From Chryseobacterium sp. (lineage in GTDB: Bacteria > Bacteroidota > Bacteroidia > Flavobacteriales > Weeksellaceae), in the NCBI GenBank assembly GCA_027492795.1, contig JAPUEB010000020.1, positions 1 to 64,000 on the forward strand: DNA of 64,000 bases, read 5' to 3'. Under the pieces are notes generated by a model. It made no database searches. It saw only the letters and a list, made by a program, of their open reading frames with translations, and had not been told where the DNA came from. Position numbers and translations under genes: made by a program. Positions 1 to 8,433 of the stretch are shown here, in pieces. Each line of letters opens with the position of its first letter. Positions within the stretch are counted from its first letter, which is position 1.

Positions 1-87
1 GCAAAAAAAAATATTTATACAATTTTTTTTAATTTAATTTTTAAACAGGCTCTTAGATTCTCCTCTTTATTTTGATTAATCTGTATT

Positions 88-870
88 TTATTCAAACTTC
101 AATATAAACATAAATGCCCGTGAAGAGATTGTAGATAAAGATTTTGTCCAATACGGAGGTGTTGTAGGATAATCGGAAACCAATTCGTTATTAAGGAAGA
201 AAGTTCCCCTGATTCCAGGTGTAAGCTTAAATCTGCTAAAATAAAGTTGAACACCCATTTCTGCAGACCAAGCAAAGTTATTGGTTGTGGATCGGAATGT
301 TCCCTGTAAGTTATCGTCATTATTTTTTGCATTGGATTGCAGGTTCATAATATAGTTTACACCTGTAGCAATATAAGGACGGGAATTGTACCATCTGTCT
401 CCATGTATCTCAATTAATACTGGAACATCCAGTAAAGTTTGCTTAATATTTCTCACTTTATCTGCTTCGGTAAGCTGTTTTGGGGTAAATGGAGGATTTG
501 TGAGGGTTCCTGCTGCATATTGGTCATTTGATTGTGTATCGAAACGGATTTCTCTTTGCAGAAACTGAAGCCCTGGTTCAATTCTCAAATCAAAATGATC
601 GCTCATACGCATTTTTCCGATTAAACCGGCTCCAAAACCATAGCTTGGTTTTGATGTTACCAAGTTGTGGTCCACGTTCATACCATATCTTGGATCCAAA
701 ACAAGACGATAATTATAATACGAACCATTAAGATAGAATCCCCAACTAAATTTCTGCTGGTCGAAACTTTCCAAGTTATCCATCCTGTTTCTGGTACGGA
801 ACTGTGCATCAGCTAGAGAAGCTACGCAAAGTAATGCAAAGAGCAATGACTTTAATAAAATTCTGTTCAT
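88..870 (-). CDS. porT: PorT-like type IX secretion outer-membrane protein
   Basis: The 260-residue product has a signal peptide (residues 1-22, ending ASLADA before Gln) and then a small outer-membrane beta-barrel pattern of alternating aromatic strands (WGFYLNGSYYNYRL, FDLRIEPGLQF) ending in FILKFE with a terminal-region aromatic. Length and pattern fit the PorT/SprT family, which is required for protein export and gliding through the T9SS of Bacteroidetes. It lies 31 bp downstream of menG on the same strand, the arrangement I know for porT in Flavobacteriia. The T9SS-sorted protein at 51812-53887 agrees with the system being present. A generic PorT-family barrel of unrelated role is the alternative. 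Confidence 0.8.
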   Translation of the reverse strand: MNRILLKSLLFALLCVASLADAQFRTRNRMDNLESFDQQKFSWGFYLNGSYYNYRLVLDPRYGMNVDHNLVTSKPSYGFGAGLIGKMRMSDHFDLRIEPGLQFLQREIRFDTQSNDQYAAGTLTNPPFTPKQLTEADKVRNIKQTLLDVPVLIEIHGDRWYNSRPYIATGVNYIMNLQSNAKNNDDNLQGTFRSTTNNFAWSAEMGVQLYFSRFKLTPGIRGTFFLNNELVSDYPTTPPYWTKSLSTISSRAFMFILKFE

Positions 871-901
871 GTGTTAACTGTTATTTTTTCCCTACCTCCG
901 G

Positions 902-1621
902 TTACTTTGTAGCCTTGTAGATAGTGGCTATGCCTAAACTTTGTTTTTTATATTCTACATTACTGAAGCCTGTATCCAGTAAAATTTGTTTCATTTTTTC
1001 TCCAAAGGGAAAAGCATTTACAGAATCCGGAAGATAACTGTATGCGCGATTATCTTTAGAGACAAGCTTCCCAATTTTTGGTAAAATATTTTTAAAATAA
1101 AACATATAAAACGGCCCTAAAAACCCTTCTACCTTTGAAAATTCGAGTATATAAACACTTTTACCTTCCTTCACTACCCTTTTTAGTTCCGCTAATCCTT
1201 TTGTAAGGTTTTCAAAATTTCTAACTCCAAAAGCCACCGAAACCGCATCAAAACGATTTTCTTCGAAAGGAAGACCTTCAGCATCTCCTTTTTGCATAGA
1301 AATTTTGCCGTCTAATTTAAGTTTTTTTATTTTAATAACCCCAACATTTAACATTTGTTGCGATAAATCTAAGCCAACAACCTGTGCATCAGTACCTTTT
1401 TGTATTGCAATTGCAAGATCACCTGTACCAGTTGCTACATCCAAAACCTCTTTTACATGGTCTTTCTTCATCCATTTCACCAAATTGTTTCGCCAAGCAA
1501 CATCAATTTTCATTGAAAGTACGTGGTTCAGAAGGTCGTATTTCGGGGCAATGTTATCAAACATATCTTCCACTTCGCTTTTCTTGCTGGCTCCCGAGTT
1601 GTATGGTTTTACCTGTTCCAA
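902..1621 (-). CDS. ubiE: Demethylmenaquinone methyltransferase MenG/UbiE
   Basis: The 239-residue cytoplasmic enzyme transfers a methyl group from S-adenosylmethionine to demethylmenaquinone, the last step of menaquinone synthesis. The SAM-binding motif I is VLDVATGTGDLAI near residue 60, preceded by the family signature FDNIAPKYDLLNHVLS near residues 21-36. The post-motif AFGVRNFENLTKGLAEL is also typical. Bacteroidetes make menaquinone rather than ubiquinone, so the MenG role is expected. It sits between the membrane protein at 1637-2206 (15 bp upstream) and porT, probably in one transcript. Confidence 0.95.
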   Translation of the reverse strand: MEQVKPYNSGASKKSEVEDMFDNIAPKYDLLNHVLSMKIDVAWRNNLVKWMKKDHVKEVLDVATGTGDLAIAIQKGTDAQVVGLDLSQQMLNVGVIKIKKLKLDGKISMQKGDAEGLPFEENRFDAVSVAFGVRNFENLTKGLAELKRVVKEGKSVYILEFSKVEGFLGPFYMFYFKNILPKIGKLVSKDNRAYSYLPDSVNAFPFGEKMKQILLDTGFSNVEYKKQSLGIATIYKATK

Positions 1622-1636
1622 ATGTATGTATAAGTT

Positions 1637-2206
1637 CTAAAATTTATAATATTCTTTATGATAATTCAGAAAATCCTGCTTTCTGAAGATTTTTGTGCGG
1701 GATTCCACCTTTTGGATATTTTTAATGATTTTATCATATTCTTCATCTATATTATAGTAGAAGTCTTCTGTATAAAGCCCATTAAAGTGTTTTGGTTTAC
1801 CGTAGTAACTCTTCCCGTCTATATTTGTAGTTCCCAACGCCAAAAGTAAGGAATCTTTCTTAATATCGTAGCCGTAATATTGTGTATTTATGTAATAATC
1901 TTGATGAGCAATATTGAGGATACCTCTCATTTTTTTTACTGTAAAAGCTGAATCGTAAAGCAGATTTTTCTTTTGATCCATTACTTTTATGTTGTTTTCA
2001 CCCTTGTTTAACTCAACTTTTAAATATTGACCGGACGAAATAATTTTTTCATTTCCGTTATTAATCTTAAAATAGAAGGTATCCGGAGTGGGATTATCCA
2101 CCAAATAATAATTTTTTTTTGCAAGGAAAAAGAAATATACTCCGAAAGCTATTGCAACAACAAATAAAGAAATTATAAAACCTTTCAGAGCAGGGCTAAT
2201 TTTCAT
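1637..2206 (-). CDS. Membrane-anchored protein of unknown function
   Basis: The family is not recognised. The 189-residue product has one N-terminal membrane helix (residues 9-28, FIISLFVVAIAFGVYFFFLA) and a Tyr- and Lys-rich extracytoplasmic domain with predicted beta strands (TPDTFYFKINNG, YLKVELNKGENNIKV). No catalytic motif is visible. It is the first gene of a likely three-gene transcript with menG and porT. A CAAATTTA box on this strand (-7 sequence TAAATTTG) at 2226-2233 lies 20 bp upstream of its start. Confidence 0.7.
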   Translation of the reverse strand: MKISPALKGFIISLFVVAIAFGVYFFFLAKKNYYLVDNPTPDTFYFKINNGNEKIISSGQYLKVELNKGENNIKVMDQKKNLLYDSAFTVKKMRGILNIAHQDYYINTQYYGYDIKKDSLLLALGTTNIDGKSYYGKPKHFNGLYTEDFYYNIDEEYDKIIKNIQKVESRTKIFRKQDFLNYHKEYYKF

Positions 2207-2225
2207 TTTTATCTAATGATTTTTG

Positions 2226-2233
2226 CAAATTTA
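2226..2233 (-). promoter_or_regulatory. -7 box for the 1637-2206 / menG / porT transcript
   Basis: The minus strand reads TAAATTTG, matching the Bacteroidetes -7 consensus TAnnTTTG. Transcription would start about 14 bp before the ATG at 2206. It is divergent from the box at 2271-2278. Confidence 0.55.
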
Positions 2234-2270
2234 GTAATATTTTTAATTCTGTATTATATAGATTAATTCT

Positions 2271-2278
2271 TACATTTG
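2271..2278 (+). promoter_or_regulatory. -7 box for the ketoacyl-ACP synthase III gene
   Basis: TACATTTG matches TAnnTTTG and ends 25 bp before the ATG at 2304. Confidence 0.55.
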
Positions 2279-2303
2279 CAGTTATTATTTTTTCTTAAAA
2301 AAG

Positions 2304-3371
2304 ATGCCAAATACAATTATAATAGGTTCAGGCAGTTACCTTCCTCCAAAAATCATCGGCAGAGAATATTTTCTTGACACTACATTTTATACAGATGCAG
2401 GAGACCATATCGACAAGCCTTCCGCAGATATCATTGAAAAATTTGTAGAAATTACAGAGATTGAAAACAGAAGATACGTAGAAAAAGGGCAATTTAACTC
2501 TGATATTGGTTTAGAAGCTGCCAAAGAAGCCATTTATGATGCACAAATAGATCCGGAAGAATTGGATTATATTATTTACGCAAGTAATTTCGGTGAAGTT
2601 TCAGATCTTGGACATTCTAATTTCATGCCTACAATGGCAGCAAGAGTAAAGAACAAACTTGGGATAAAAAACAGAAAATGTATTACTTATGACATGATTT
2701 TCGGTTGTCCAGGTTGGGTTGAAGCAATGATTCTGGCAAATCATTTAATAAAAGCAAATACTGCGAAATTAATTTTAGTAATTGGTGCCGAAACTTTAAG
2801 CAAAGTAACCGATCCTTACGACAGAAATAAAATGATTTTTGCAGACGGAGCCGGAGCTGTAGTGGTGAAAGCAACAGAACAAGAAAATGTAGGAATTATA
2901 GCACACAATACCATTTGCGATAACACTATTGAGCTTACTTATCTGGAAAACGCTCCTTCTTTAAATAAAAATGCAGACCAAACACCGCTTTATATCCGTA
3001 TGCAGGGAAGAAAAATTTACGAATATGCGCTGAAAAATGTTCCTGATGCCATAAAGGAAACTTTGGATATGGTGGAACTCAGCATCGAGGATGTGGATAA
3101 AGTCCTTCTGCACCAAGCGAACGCAAAAATGGATCATGCGATGGTAGATCGACTAATGAGACTTTACAACAAAAAAGAATACGATCCTGCAATTGCGCCA
3201 ATGACTATACAGGAATTTGGAAATTCTTCCGTTGCAACCATTCCTACCATGTTCGATATGATTATCAAAGATGAAATGAAAGGACAGAAGTTCAAAGAAA
3301 AAGGCAATATTGTTTTCGCTTCTGTAGGTGCTGGAATGAATATTAATGCTATTGTCTATAGGTTTCCTTAA
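2304..3371 (+). CDS. 3-oxoacyl-ACP synthase III family protein (FabH-like)
   Basis: The 355-residue thiolase-fold enzyme should carry out a decarboxylative Claisen condensation. The Cys-His-Asn triad is visible as C135 (IFGCPGW), H270 (LLHQAN) and N307 (FGNSSVAT). It is longer than housekeeping FabH (about 320-330 residues), and GCPGW replaces the usual ACxG nucleophile context. This points to a specialised branch of the family rather than the primary fatty-acid initiator; the substrate cannot be read from the sequence. It is monocistronic, with its own promoter and a hairpin terminator. Confidence 0.85.
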   Translation: MPNTIIIGSGSYLPPKIIGREYFLDTTFYTDAGDHIDKPSADIIEKFVEITEIENRRYVEKGQFNSDIGLEAAKEAIYDAQIDPEELDYIIYASNFGEVSDLGHSNFMPTMAARVKNKLGIKNRKCITYDMIFGCPGWVEAMILANHLIKANTAKLILVIGAETLSKVTDPYDRNKMIFADGAGAVVVKATEQENVGIIAHNTICDNTIELTYLENAPSLNKNADQTPLYIRMQGRKIYEYALKNVPDAIKETLDMVELSIEDVDKVLLHQANAKMDHAMVDRLMRLYNKKEYDPAIAPMTIQEFGNSSVATIPTMFDMIIKDEMKGQKFKEKGNIVFASVGAGMNINAIVYRFP

Positions 3372-3392
3372 AATATTATTTTTCAATAAGTT

Positions 3393-3426
3393 AAAAAGCA
3401 CAAATTCATTTTTTGTGCTTTTTTCA
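3393..3426 (+). terminator. Intrinsic terminator after the FabH-like gene
   Basis: AAAAGCACAAA pairs with TTTGTGCTTTT and is followed by a T run, 22 bp after the stop codon. Confidence 0.7.
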
Positions 3427-3436
3427 TCAATAAAAT

Positions 3437-4642
3437 ATGCAAAAAAACTTTCTCATCCTTACCGGATTTTTTTTTCTTCTGGAGTTTTACGTTTATCAAG
3501 CTTTTAAAACGTTTACAGAAAATACGGTTGCGCGAATTGCTTATTGGGTAATTACCGTTGCAATTTATGCTTTTGTAGCGTATGAAATATCCAATTTTCA
3601 GCGTTCGGATCGGGATCATCATAGGATTCAGATTATCGCTTCTATTTTTCTGTTTTTTTTGCTTCCGAAAATTTTTGCTGTAATATTTCTACTTTTTGAT
3701 GACATTGGGAGAATTGTACAATATGGCTACACTTTTTTCGTAAAGCCAGAAAACTATTATCCTGAACGCAGAAAATTTCTTTCTATATTGGGATTAGGAC
3801 TTACCGGAATTTTTTCCTTATTGATAATAGACGGGATAATTTTTGGAAAATACCGTCATCGTGCAAGAATTGTGAAATTGAAAATCCCACAACTTCCTTC
3901 AATTTTCAAAGGATATAGAATTGTTCAGATTTCGGATGTTCATAGCGGAAGTTTTTTTCATCCTGAAAAATTGAAACCTGCAATTGATTTAATCAACGAA
4001 CAAAATGCTGATTTGGTGTTGTTCACAGGTGATATGGTGAATAATTTTGCCGAAGAATTCAAACCAATGGTTCAACTTTTTGCCTCGATAAAATCCAAAG
4101 ACGGAAAATTTTCGGTTTTAGGAAACCACGATTACGGCGATTATGGCGAATGGAACTCCAAAGAAGAAAAAGCACAAAACATCCCCAATCTCATTGGTTT
4201 ACAAAAACTTGCAGGCTTCGAAATGCTGCGTAACGAACATCGAATTATTGAAAAAAATGGCGAAAAATTATATATTCTCGGTGTTGAAAATTGGGGTTTA
4301 AAACCTTTTCCTCAATACGGCGACCTCGACAAAGCTTCGCAAGGAATTCCGACAGAAGCAGCCAAAATTTTGATGAGCCACGATCCTACTCATTTCGATG
4401 AAATCGTAAAAAAACATCCTGCAAATGTGCAACTTACCCTTTCTGGACACACTCACGGAATGCAGTTCGGTTTGGATTTGAAAAACTTGAGATGGAGCCC
4501 AGTTCAATACCGCTACAAAAAATGGGCGGATTTGTATGAATCTGAAGGCAAATTTCTTTACGTGAACCGTGGTTTCGGGGTTATTGGTTTTCCTGGAAGA
4601 GTTGGAGTTTTACCGGAAATTACTGTTTTTGAACTGTCTTGA
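3437..4642 (+). CDS. Membrane-anchored metallophosphoesterase (YkuE/YaeI-like)
   Basis: The 401-residue protein has an N-terminal membrane part of about four helices within residues 1-130, then a calcineurin-like phosphoesterase domain. The metal-binding signatures appear in order: ISDVHSGS (D167, H169), FTGDMVNN, VLGNHDYG and LSGHTHGMQFG. Relatives of this type act on phospholipid or UDP-sugar-lipid pyrophosphate substrates outside the cytoplasmic membrane; the substrate here is not known. The gene stands alone, with an inverted-repeat element immediately downstream. Confidence 0.88.
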   Translation: MQKNFLILTGFFFLLEFYVYQAFKTFTENTVARIAYWVITVAIYAFVAYEISNFQRSDRDHHRIQIIASIFLFFLLPKIFAVIFLLFDDIGRIVQYGYTFFVKPENYYPERRKFLSILGLGLTGIFSLLIIDGIIFGKYRHRARIVKLKIPQLPSIFKGYRIVQISDVHSGSFFHPEKLKPAIDLINEQNADLVLFTGDMVNNFAEEFKPMVQLFASIKSKDGKFSVLGNHDYGDYGEWNSKEEKAQNIPNLIGLQKLAGFEMLRNEHRIIEKNGEKLYILGVENWGLKPFPQYGDLDKASQGIPTEAAKILMSHDPTHFDEIVKKHPANVQLTLSGHTHGMQFGLDLKNLRWSPVQYRYKKWADLYESEGKFLYVNRGFGVIGFPGRVGVLPEITVFELS

Positions 4643-4644
4643 TT

Positions 4645-4807
4645 TTTTAAACCACAAAAGTCACAAAAGCTTATTTCTATTTTTAATGTCTAAAAAATAA
4701 CATACAAAAAAGTTCACAAAAATGAAAATCTTTAATTTTCAATCTTATGTGTTCTTTATCACGCACCATTAGAAACTTTAATCTTTTGTGACTTTTGTGG
4801 TTTAAAA
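4645..4807. repeat. MITE-like element with perfect 25-bp inverted ends
   Basis: The left end 4645-4669 (begins TTTTAAACCACAAAAG) is exactly complementary to the right end 4783-4807 (begins CTTTTGTGACTTTTGTGG). The 113 bp between them are AT-rich and non-coding. A third copy of the end sequence, with one extra A, lies alone at 50303-50328. The hairpin could also work as a bidirectional terminator between the convergent neighbours. Confidence 0.7.
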
Positions 4808-4823
4808 CTTTTAGTGATTTTTT

Positions 4824-5576
4824 TTAAAGCAAATAATCCTTCATCAAAGAAGTTGCAAGGTCATTTTCATTTACAAAAGAGAGAAAACTGTTTAGTTTAT
4901 CTTCCAATTTTTTGCCTGTATTGTATTTTTTATAAAAAGGAATTTTTAAGTTATTATCCTCAAAATCAGTAAACTGCAGCATATTAAGATACACTAAAAC
5001 ATAATCTTCATTTTTCAAGGTTTCCAAAACCATATTTTGGTAATATTTTAGAGGAACATACTGAAAAATCGTTTCATTATAGGGAATTTGGGTGTATGGA
5101 GAAATGCTTTCGGGTATTATTTGGATGCCTTTTTCGCTATAAACTTCGGTTTTGCGTTCTAATCTTTTTAAAAGGTAGGTCAGTTTCATTTTCTCAATGG
5201 GAGAATAGTAGGAAAAACCAAGCTGGTCAATAGAATCTAAAGAAATTCCTCCTCCAATATTTCTGATTCCTTTTGCTGATTTACCAATATATTCAAAAAC
5301 TTTTTCTTTTGCTAATTGATTTTTTTCAATATAATCGGATTGTTGAAAAATAGCGATTTCATGTCGTTCTTTGTAGATTAATTTAATCAGTTTTTCAAAC
5401 TTTGAAACGAGAGAATCAGAAATAAAAAAAGTGGCAGTAACTTCATGATTCTCCAAAGTTCGCAGCACACTTTCGGTATTTTTTTCAATAATTTTTATTA
5501 AATTTTCATCAGAAATCTGCAACTTATTTTTAAGGAAATGAACAGAATCTGTAATGTTAAAACTTAATAATATCAT
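4824..5576 (-). CDS. Polysaccharide deacetylase-fold protein, probably non-catalytic
   Basis: The 250-residue product has an NodB-like outline: an N-terminal strand MILLSFNITDS, the stretch LENHEVTATFFISD near residues 40-55, and HEIAIFQQSDY near residue 80. In active deacetylases the first motif carries an Asp-Asp pair and the second a HxxxH metal site. Here the first is NITDS and the second has only one His, so metal-dependent deacetylation is doubtful. There is no signal peptide. The gene is alone on its strand between convergent and co-directional neighbours. Confidence 0.6.
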   Translation of the reverse strand: MILLSFNITDSVHFLKNKLQISDENLIKIIEKNTESVLRTLENHEVTATFFISDSLVSKFEKLIKLIYKERHEIAIFQQSDYIEKNQLAKEKVFEYIGKSAKGIRNIGGGISLDSIDQLGFSYYSPIEKMKLTYLLKRLERKTEVYSEKGIQIIPESISPYTQIPYNETIFQYVPLKYYQNMVLETLKNEDYVLVYLNMLQFTDFEDNNLKIPFYKKYNTGKKLEDKLNSFLSFVNENDLATSLMKDYLL

Positions 5577-5648
5577 TTAAAGTAAATTTTTGTAAAAATT
5601 CATAACTAATTATAAAATAAATGTTTATGAATTTTAATTAAAGTAAAA

Positions 5649-6614
5649 TTAAGATTTTTCCAATTTTACTTTTAGGTTCTTAATCATATCTTTCGTCATC
5701 TCCGAAATATCAAAATCATAGGACAATCCCCAATCTTTTTTCGCTACAGAATCATCTATCGAAGCTGGCCAAGAATCTGCAATTGCCTGTCGAAAATCCG
5801 GTTGATAATCAATTTCAAATTCTGGAATTTCCTTCTTAATTTCTTCAGCCAATTCTTTCGGTGTGAAAGACATTCCACCCAAATTGTAAGACGAACGAAC
5901 CGTTAAACTTTCTTTTGGAGCCTCCATTAATTTAAGAGTTGCATTAATCGCATCATCCATATACAACATCGGCATCGCCGTATTTTCAGAAATAAAACTG
6001 GTGTATTTTCCTTCTTCGATGGCTTCGTAATAAATTTCTACCGCATAATCTGTTGTTCCGCCTCCTGCAGGAGTTTTCCAAGAAATCAAGCCTGGATAAC
6101 GGATGCTGCGAACATCTACTCCATATTTATCAAAATAATATTCGCACCATTTTTCGCCTGCCAATTTTGAAATTCCATAAACTGTTGTTGGATTCAAAAC
6201 AACATCCTGTCCAACATTATTTTTCGGAATTCCTTTTCCAAAAACGGCGATAGAGCTTGGCCAAAAAATCTTCTGAATGAGCCCTTCTTTAGCCATTTCG
6301 CAAAAATGTAAAAGCGGTTCTACATTCAGTTTCCAAGCAAAAAGAGGTTGTTTTTCTGAAGTTCCGGAAAGCAGGGAAGCAAGATGATAAACCGTCGTAA
6401 TGCCGTAGTCGCTAATCACCTGTCTAACCAACTGTGTATTAGTAACATCCATCCTTTCGTAATACTTTGCAGGAGTGGTTTTTTTGTCCCATCTTTCCAA
6501 TCCGGACGCGACAACGTTTTCTTCACCGTGAATTTCAATTAATCTCTTCGTCAGTTCGGTTCCGATTTGTCCTAAAGCTCCTGTAATCAGTATTTTTTCT
6601 GTGGATGTTGCCAT
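5649..6614 (-). CDS. L-threonine 3-dehydrogenase of the short-chain epimerase type
   Basis: This NAD-dependent enzyme oxidises L-threonine to 2-amino-3-oxobutyrate. The Rossmann motif ITGALGQIGTEL is at the N-terminus, the YxxxK pair is in TVYGISKLAGEKW, and RYPGLISWKTP and GGGTTDYAVEIYYEAI are hallmarks of the SDR-type threonine dehydrogenase known from Flavobacterium. I start it at the ATG at 6614 (321 residues). The longer frame reaching 6644 begins inside the -7 box at 6642-6649, so that Met cannot be transcribed from this promoter. Confidence 0.88.
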   Translation of the reverse strand: MATSTEKILITGALGQIGTELTKRLIEIHGEENVVASGLERWDKKTTPAKYYERMDVTNTQLVRQVISDYGITTVYHLASLLSGTSEKQPLFAWKLNVEPLLHFCEMAKEGLIQKIFWPSSIAVFGKGIPKNNVGQDVVLNPTTVYGISKLAGEKWCEYYFDKYGVDVRSIRYPGLISWKTPAGGGTTDYAVEIYYEAIEEGKYTSFISENTAMPMLYMDDAINATLKLMEAPKESLTVRSSYNLGGMSFTPKELAEEIKKEIPEFEIDYQPDFRQAIADSWPASIDDSVAKKDWGLSYDFDISEMTKDMIKNLKVKLEKS

Positions 6615-6641
6615 ATAACCAATTTTTAGTTTTGAATTGAG

Positions 6642-6649
6642 CAAATTTA
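6642..6649 (-). promoter_or_regulatory. -7 box for threonine dehydrogenase
   Basis: The minus strand reads TAAATTTG. It overlaps the upstream in-frame ATG at 6642-6644 and therefore supports the downstream start at 6614. Confidence 0.55.
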
Positions 6650-6681
6650 GAAAATTTGGAATGGTTTAGAAAACAAATCTG

Positions 6682-6689
6682 TAATTTTG
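6682..6689 (+). promoter_or_regulatory. -7 box for gamma-glutamyltransferase
   Basis: TAATTTTG matches TAnnTTTG, 15 bp before the ATG at 6705 and divergent from the 6642-6649 box. Confidence 0.5.
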
Positions 6690-6704
6690 ATAAAATTTTA
6701 AAAA

Positions 6705-8390
6705 ATGAAGAAGTTTTTATTTCTATTCCTAATATTCTCGCAGTTTACCTTCGCACAATTTACGGATTACAATATTTTAAAAGAAGTAAAAGTGAGAAAC
6801 AAGGGAGTTATAGTTTCTGCGCATCCTTTGGCAAGTGAAGCCGGCGCAAAAATTCTGAAAATGGGTGGAAATGCTTATGATGCGATTGTTGCAACACAAT
6901 ATGCACTCACCGTCGTTTATCCACAAGCTGGAAATATTGGTGGTGGCGGATTTTTGGTCGGCGTGAAAAATAACGGCGAAAAATTCACGATAGATTACCG
7001 CGAAACTGCTCCGGAAAAGTCTTCGCGGGATATGTATCTGGATAAAAACGGAAAAGCAAACACCGATTTGTCGCAAAACGGAAGATTAGCTGTTGGAATT
7101 CCGGGTTCTGTTGCGGGTTTTTATGCTACTTTAAAATATTGTAAACTTCCTATGAATCAATTGATTCAACCGGCGATTGATATGGCTGAACAAGGTTTTT
7201 CAATTACGGAAAGAGAAGCGAATTTGTTGAATTCTTTGCGTGATGAATTTTTAAAACACAATAAAAATAAAACCGCTTTTGTAAAATCAGAAAAATGGAA
7301 AGCTGGAGATTTGTTGGTTCAAAAAGAATTGGCTGAAACGCTAAAATTAATTCAGAAAAATGGAGAAAAGGGCTTTTATGAAGGAAAAACGGCTGAACTT
7401 ATCGTTGCTGAAATGAAACGCGGTAATGGAATTATTTCTTTAAAAGATTTGAAAAATTACAAAGCAGTTTCACGAAAACCAATATCATTTGATTATAAGG
7501 GACAAGAAATTGTTTCAATGCCCTTGCCTTCTTCCGGCGGAATTTTGTTGGCTCAAATGCTGAAAATGAGCAGTTTTGAAAATTTAGAAAACTATCAGCA
7601 AAACTCGACAGAAGCCGTGCAAATTATGACGGAAGCAGAACGTCGCGCTTTTGCAGACCGTGCAGAATTTATGGGCGATCCGAATTTTATCAATGATAAA
7701 ACCGAAATGCTGATTTCTGAAGAATATTTGAAAAACCGTTGGAAATCTTTCAATAAAAATAAAACAACGCCAAGTTCAGAAGTTGGTAAAATCATCAAAC
7801 CAATGAACGAAAGTACTGAAACTACACATATTTCAGTGGTGGACAAAGATGGAAACGCAGCGGCTGTAACCACCACATTGAATGGACTTTATGGAAGCAA
7901 AGTTGTGGTTTCGGGAGCTGGATTTTTCCTGAATAACGAAATGGACGATTTTTCTATAAAACCGGGTGTTCCTAATATGTTTGGCGCAGTTGGTGGCGAA
8001 GCCAACAAAATTGAACCTAGAAAAAGAATGCTGTCATCAATGACACCAACAATTGTTTTGAAAAACAACAAACCTTACATCATCGTTGGAACTCCGGGAG
8101 GAACTACGATTCCGACTTCGGTTTATCAAAGTATTGTGAATGTTATTGATTTCAAATTATCACCAAATATGGCGGTAAATGCACCCAAATTTCATCATCA
8201 ATGGCTCCCTGAAGTGGTTGCAGTTGAGAAAAATTTCCCTGAAATCACTATTTCCAATTTGGAAAAATTAGGCTATAAAATTGAAAAATGGAACCAAATT
8301 GGAAGAACGGAACTCATTTTAATTGATGAGAAAGGAAATATTACGGGTGTTGCAGACGGTCGCGGCGATGATTCTGTCGCTGTGGAGTAA
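6705..8390 (+). CDS. ggt: Gamma-glutamyltransferase
   Basis: The 561-residue periplasmic Ntn-hydrolase cleaves glutathione and other gamma-glutamyl compounds. A signal peptide (residues 1-17, ending TFAQ) precedes the large-subunit domain with the Gly-rich stretch NIGGGGF. The autoprocessing site and nucleophile is T373 in TTHISVVDKDGNA, followed by the small-subunit signatures FFLNNEMDDFS, MLSSMTPTIV and GTPGGTTI. Length is normal for the family. It has its own promoter and lies opposite the SRPBCC gene downstream. Confidence 0.95.
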   Translation: MKKFLFLFLIFSQFTFAQFTDYNILKEVKVRNKGVIVSAHPLASEAGAKILKMGGNAYDAIVATQYALTVVYPQAGNIGGGGFLVGVKNNGEKFTIDYRETAPEKSSRDMYLDKNGKANTDLSQNGRLAVGIPGSVAGFYATLKYCKLPMNQLIQPAIDMAEQGFSITEREANLLNSLRDEFLKHNKNKTAFVKSEKWKAGDLLVQKELAETLKLIQKNGEKGFYEGKTAELIVAEMKRGNGIISLKDLKNYKAVSRKPISFDYKGQEIVSMPLPSSGGILLAQMLKMSSFENLENYQQNSTEAVQIMTEAERRAFADRAEFMGDPNFINDKTEMLISEEYLKNRWKSFNKNKTTPSSEVGKIIKPMNESTETTHISVVDKDGNAAAVTTTLNGLYGSKVVVSGAGFFLNNEMDDFSIKPGVPNMFGAVGGEANKIEPRKRMLSSMTPTIVLKNNKPYIIVGTPGGTTIPTSVYQSIVNVIDFKLSPNMAVNAPKFHHQWLPEVVAVEKNFPEITISNLEKLGYKIEKWNQIGRTELILIDEKGNITGVADGRGDDSVAVE

Positions 8391-8433
8391 GGAGTTGGAG
8401 TGTTGGAGCGTCGGAGTGTTTGAGTGATTTAGT

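Noticed and set aside
1-87. Possible gene at the left edge
   Set aside because: The 87 bp are A/T runs without an open frame; nothing can be supported.
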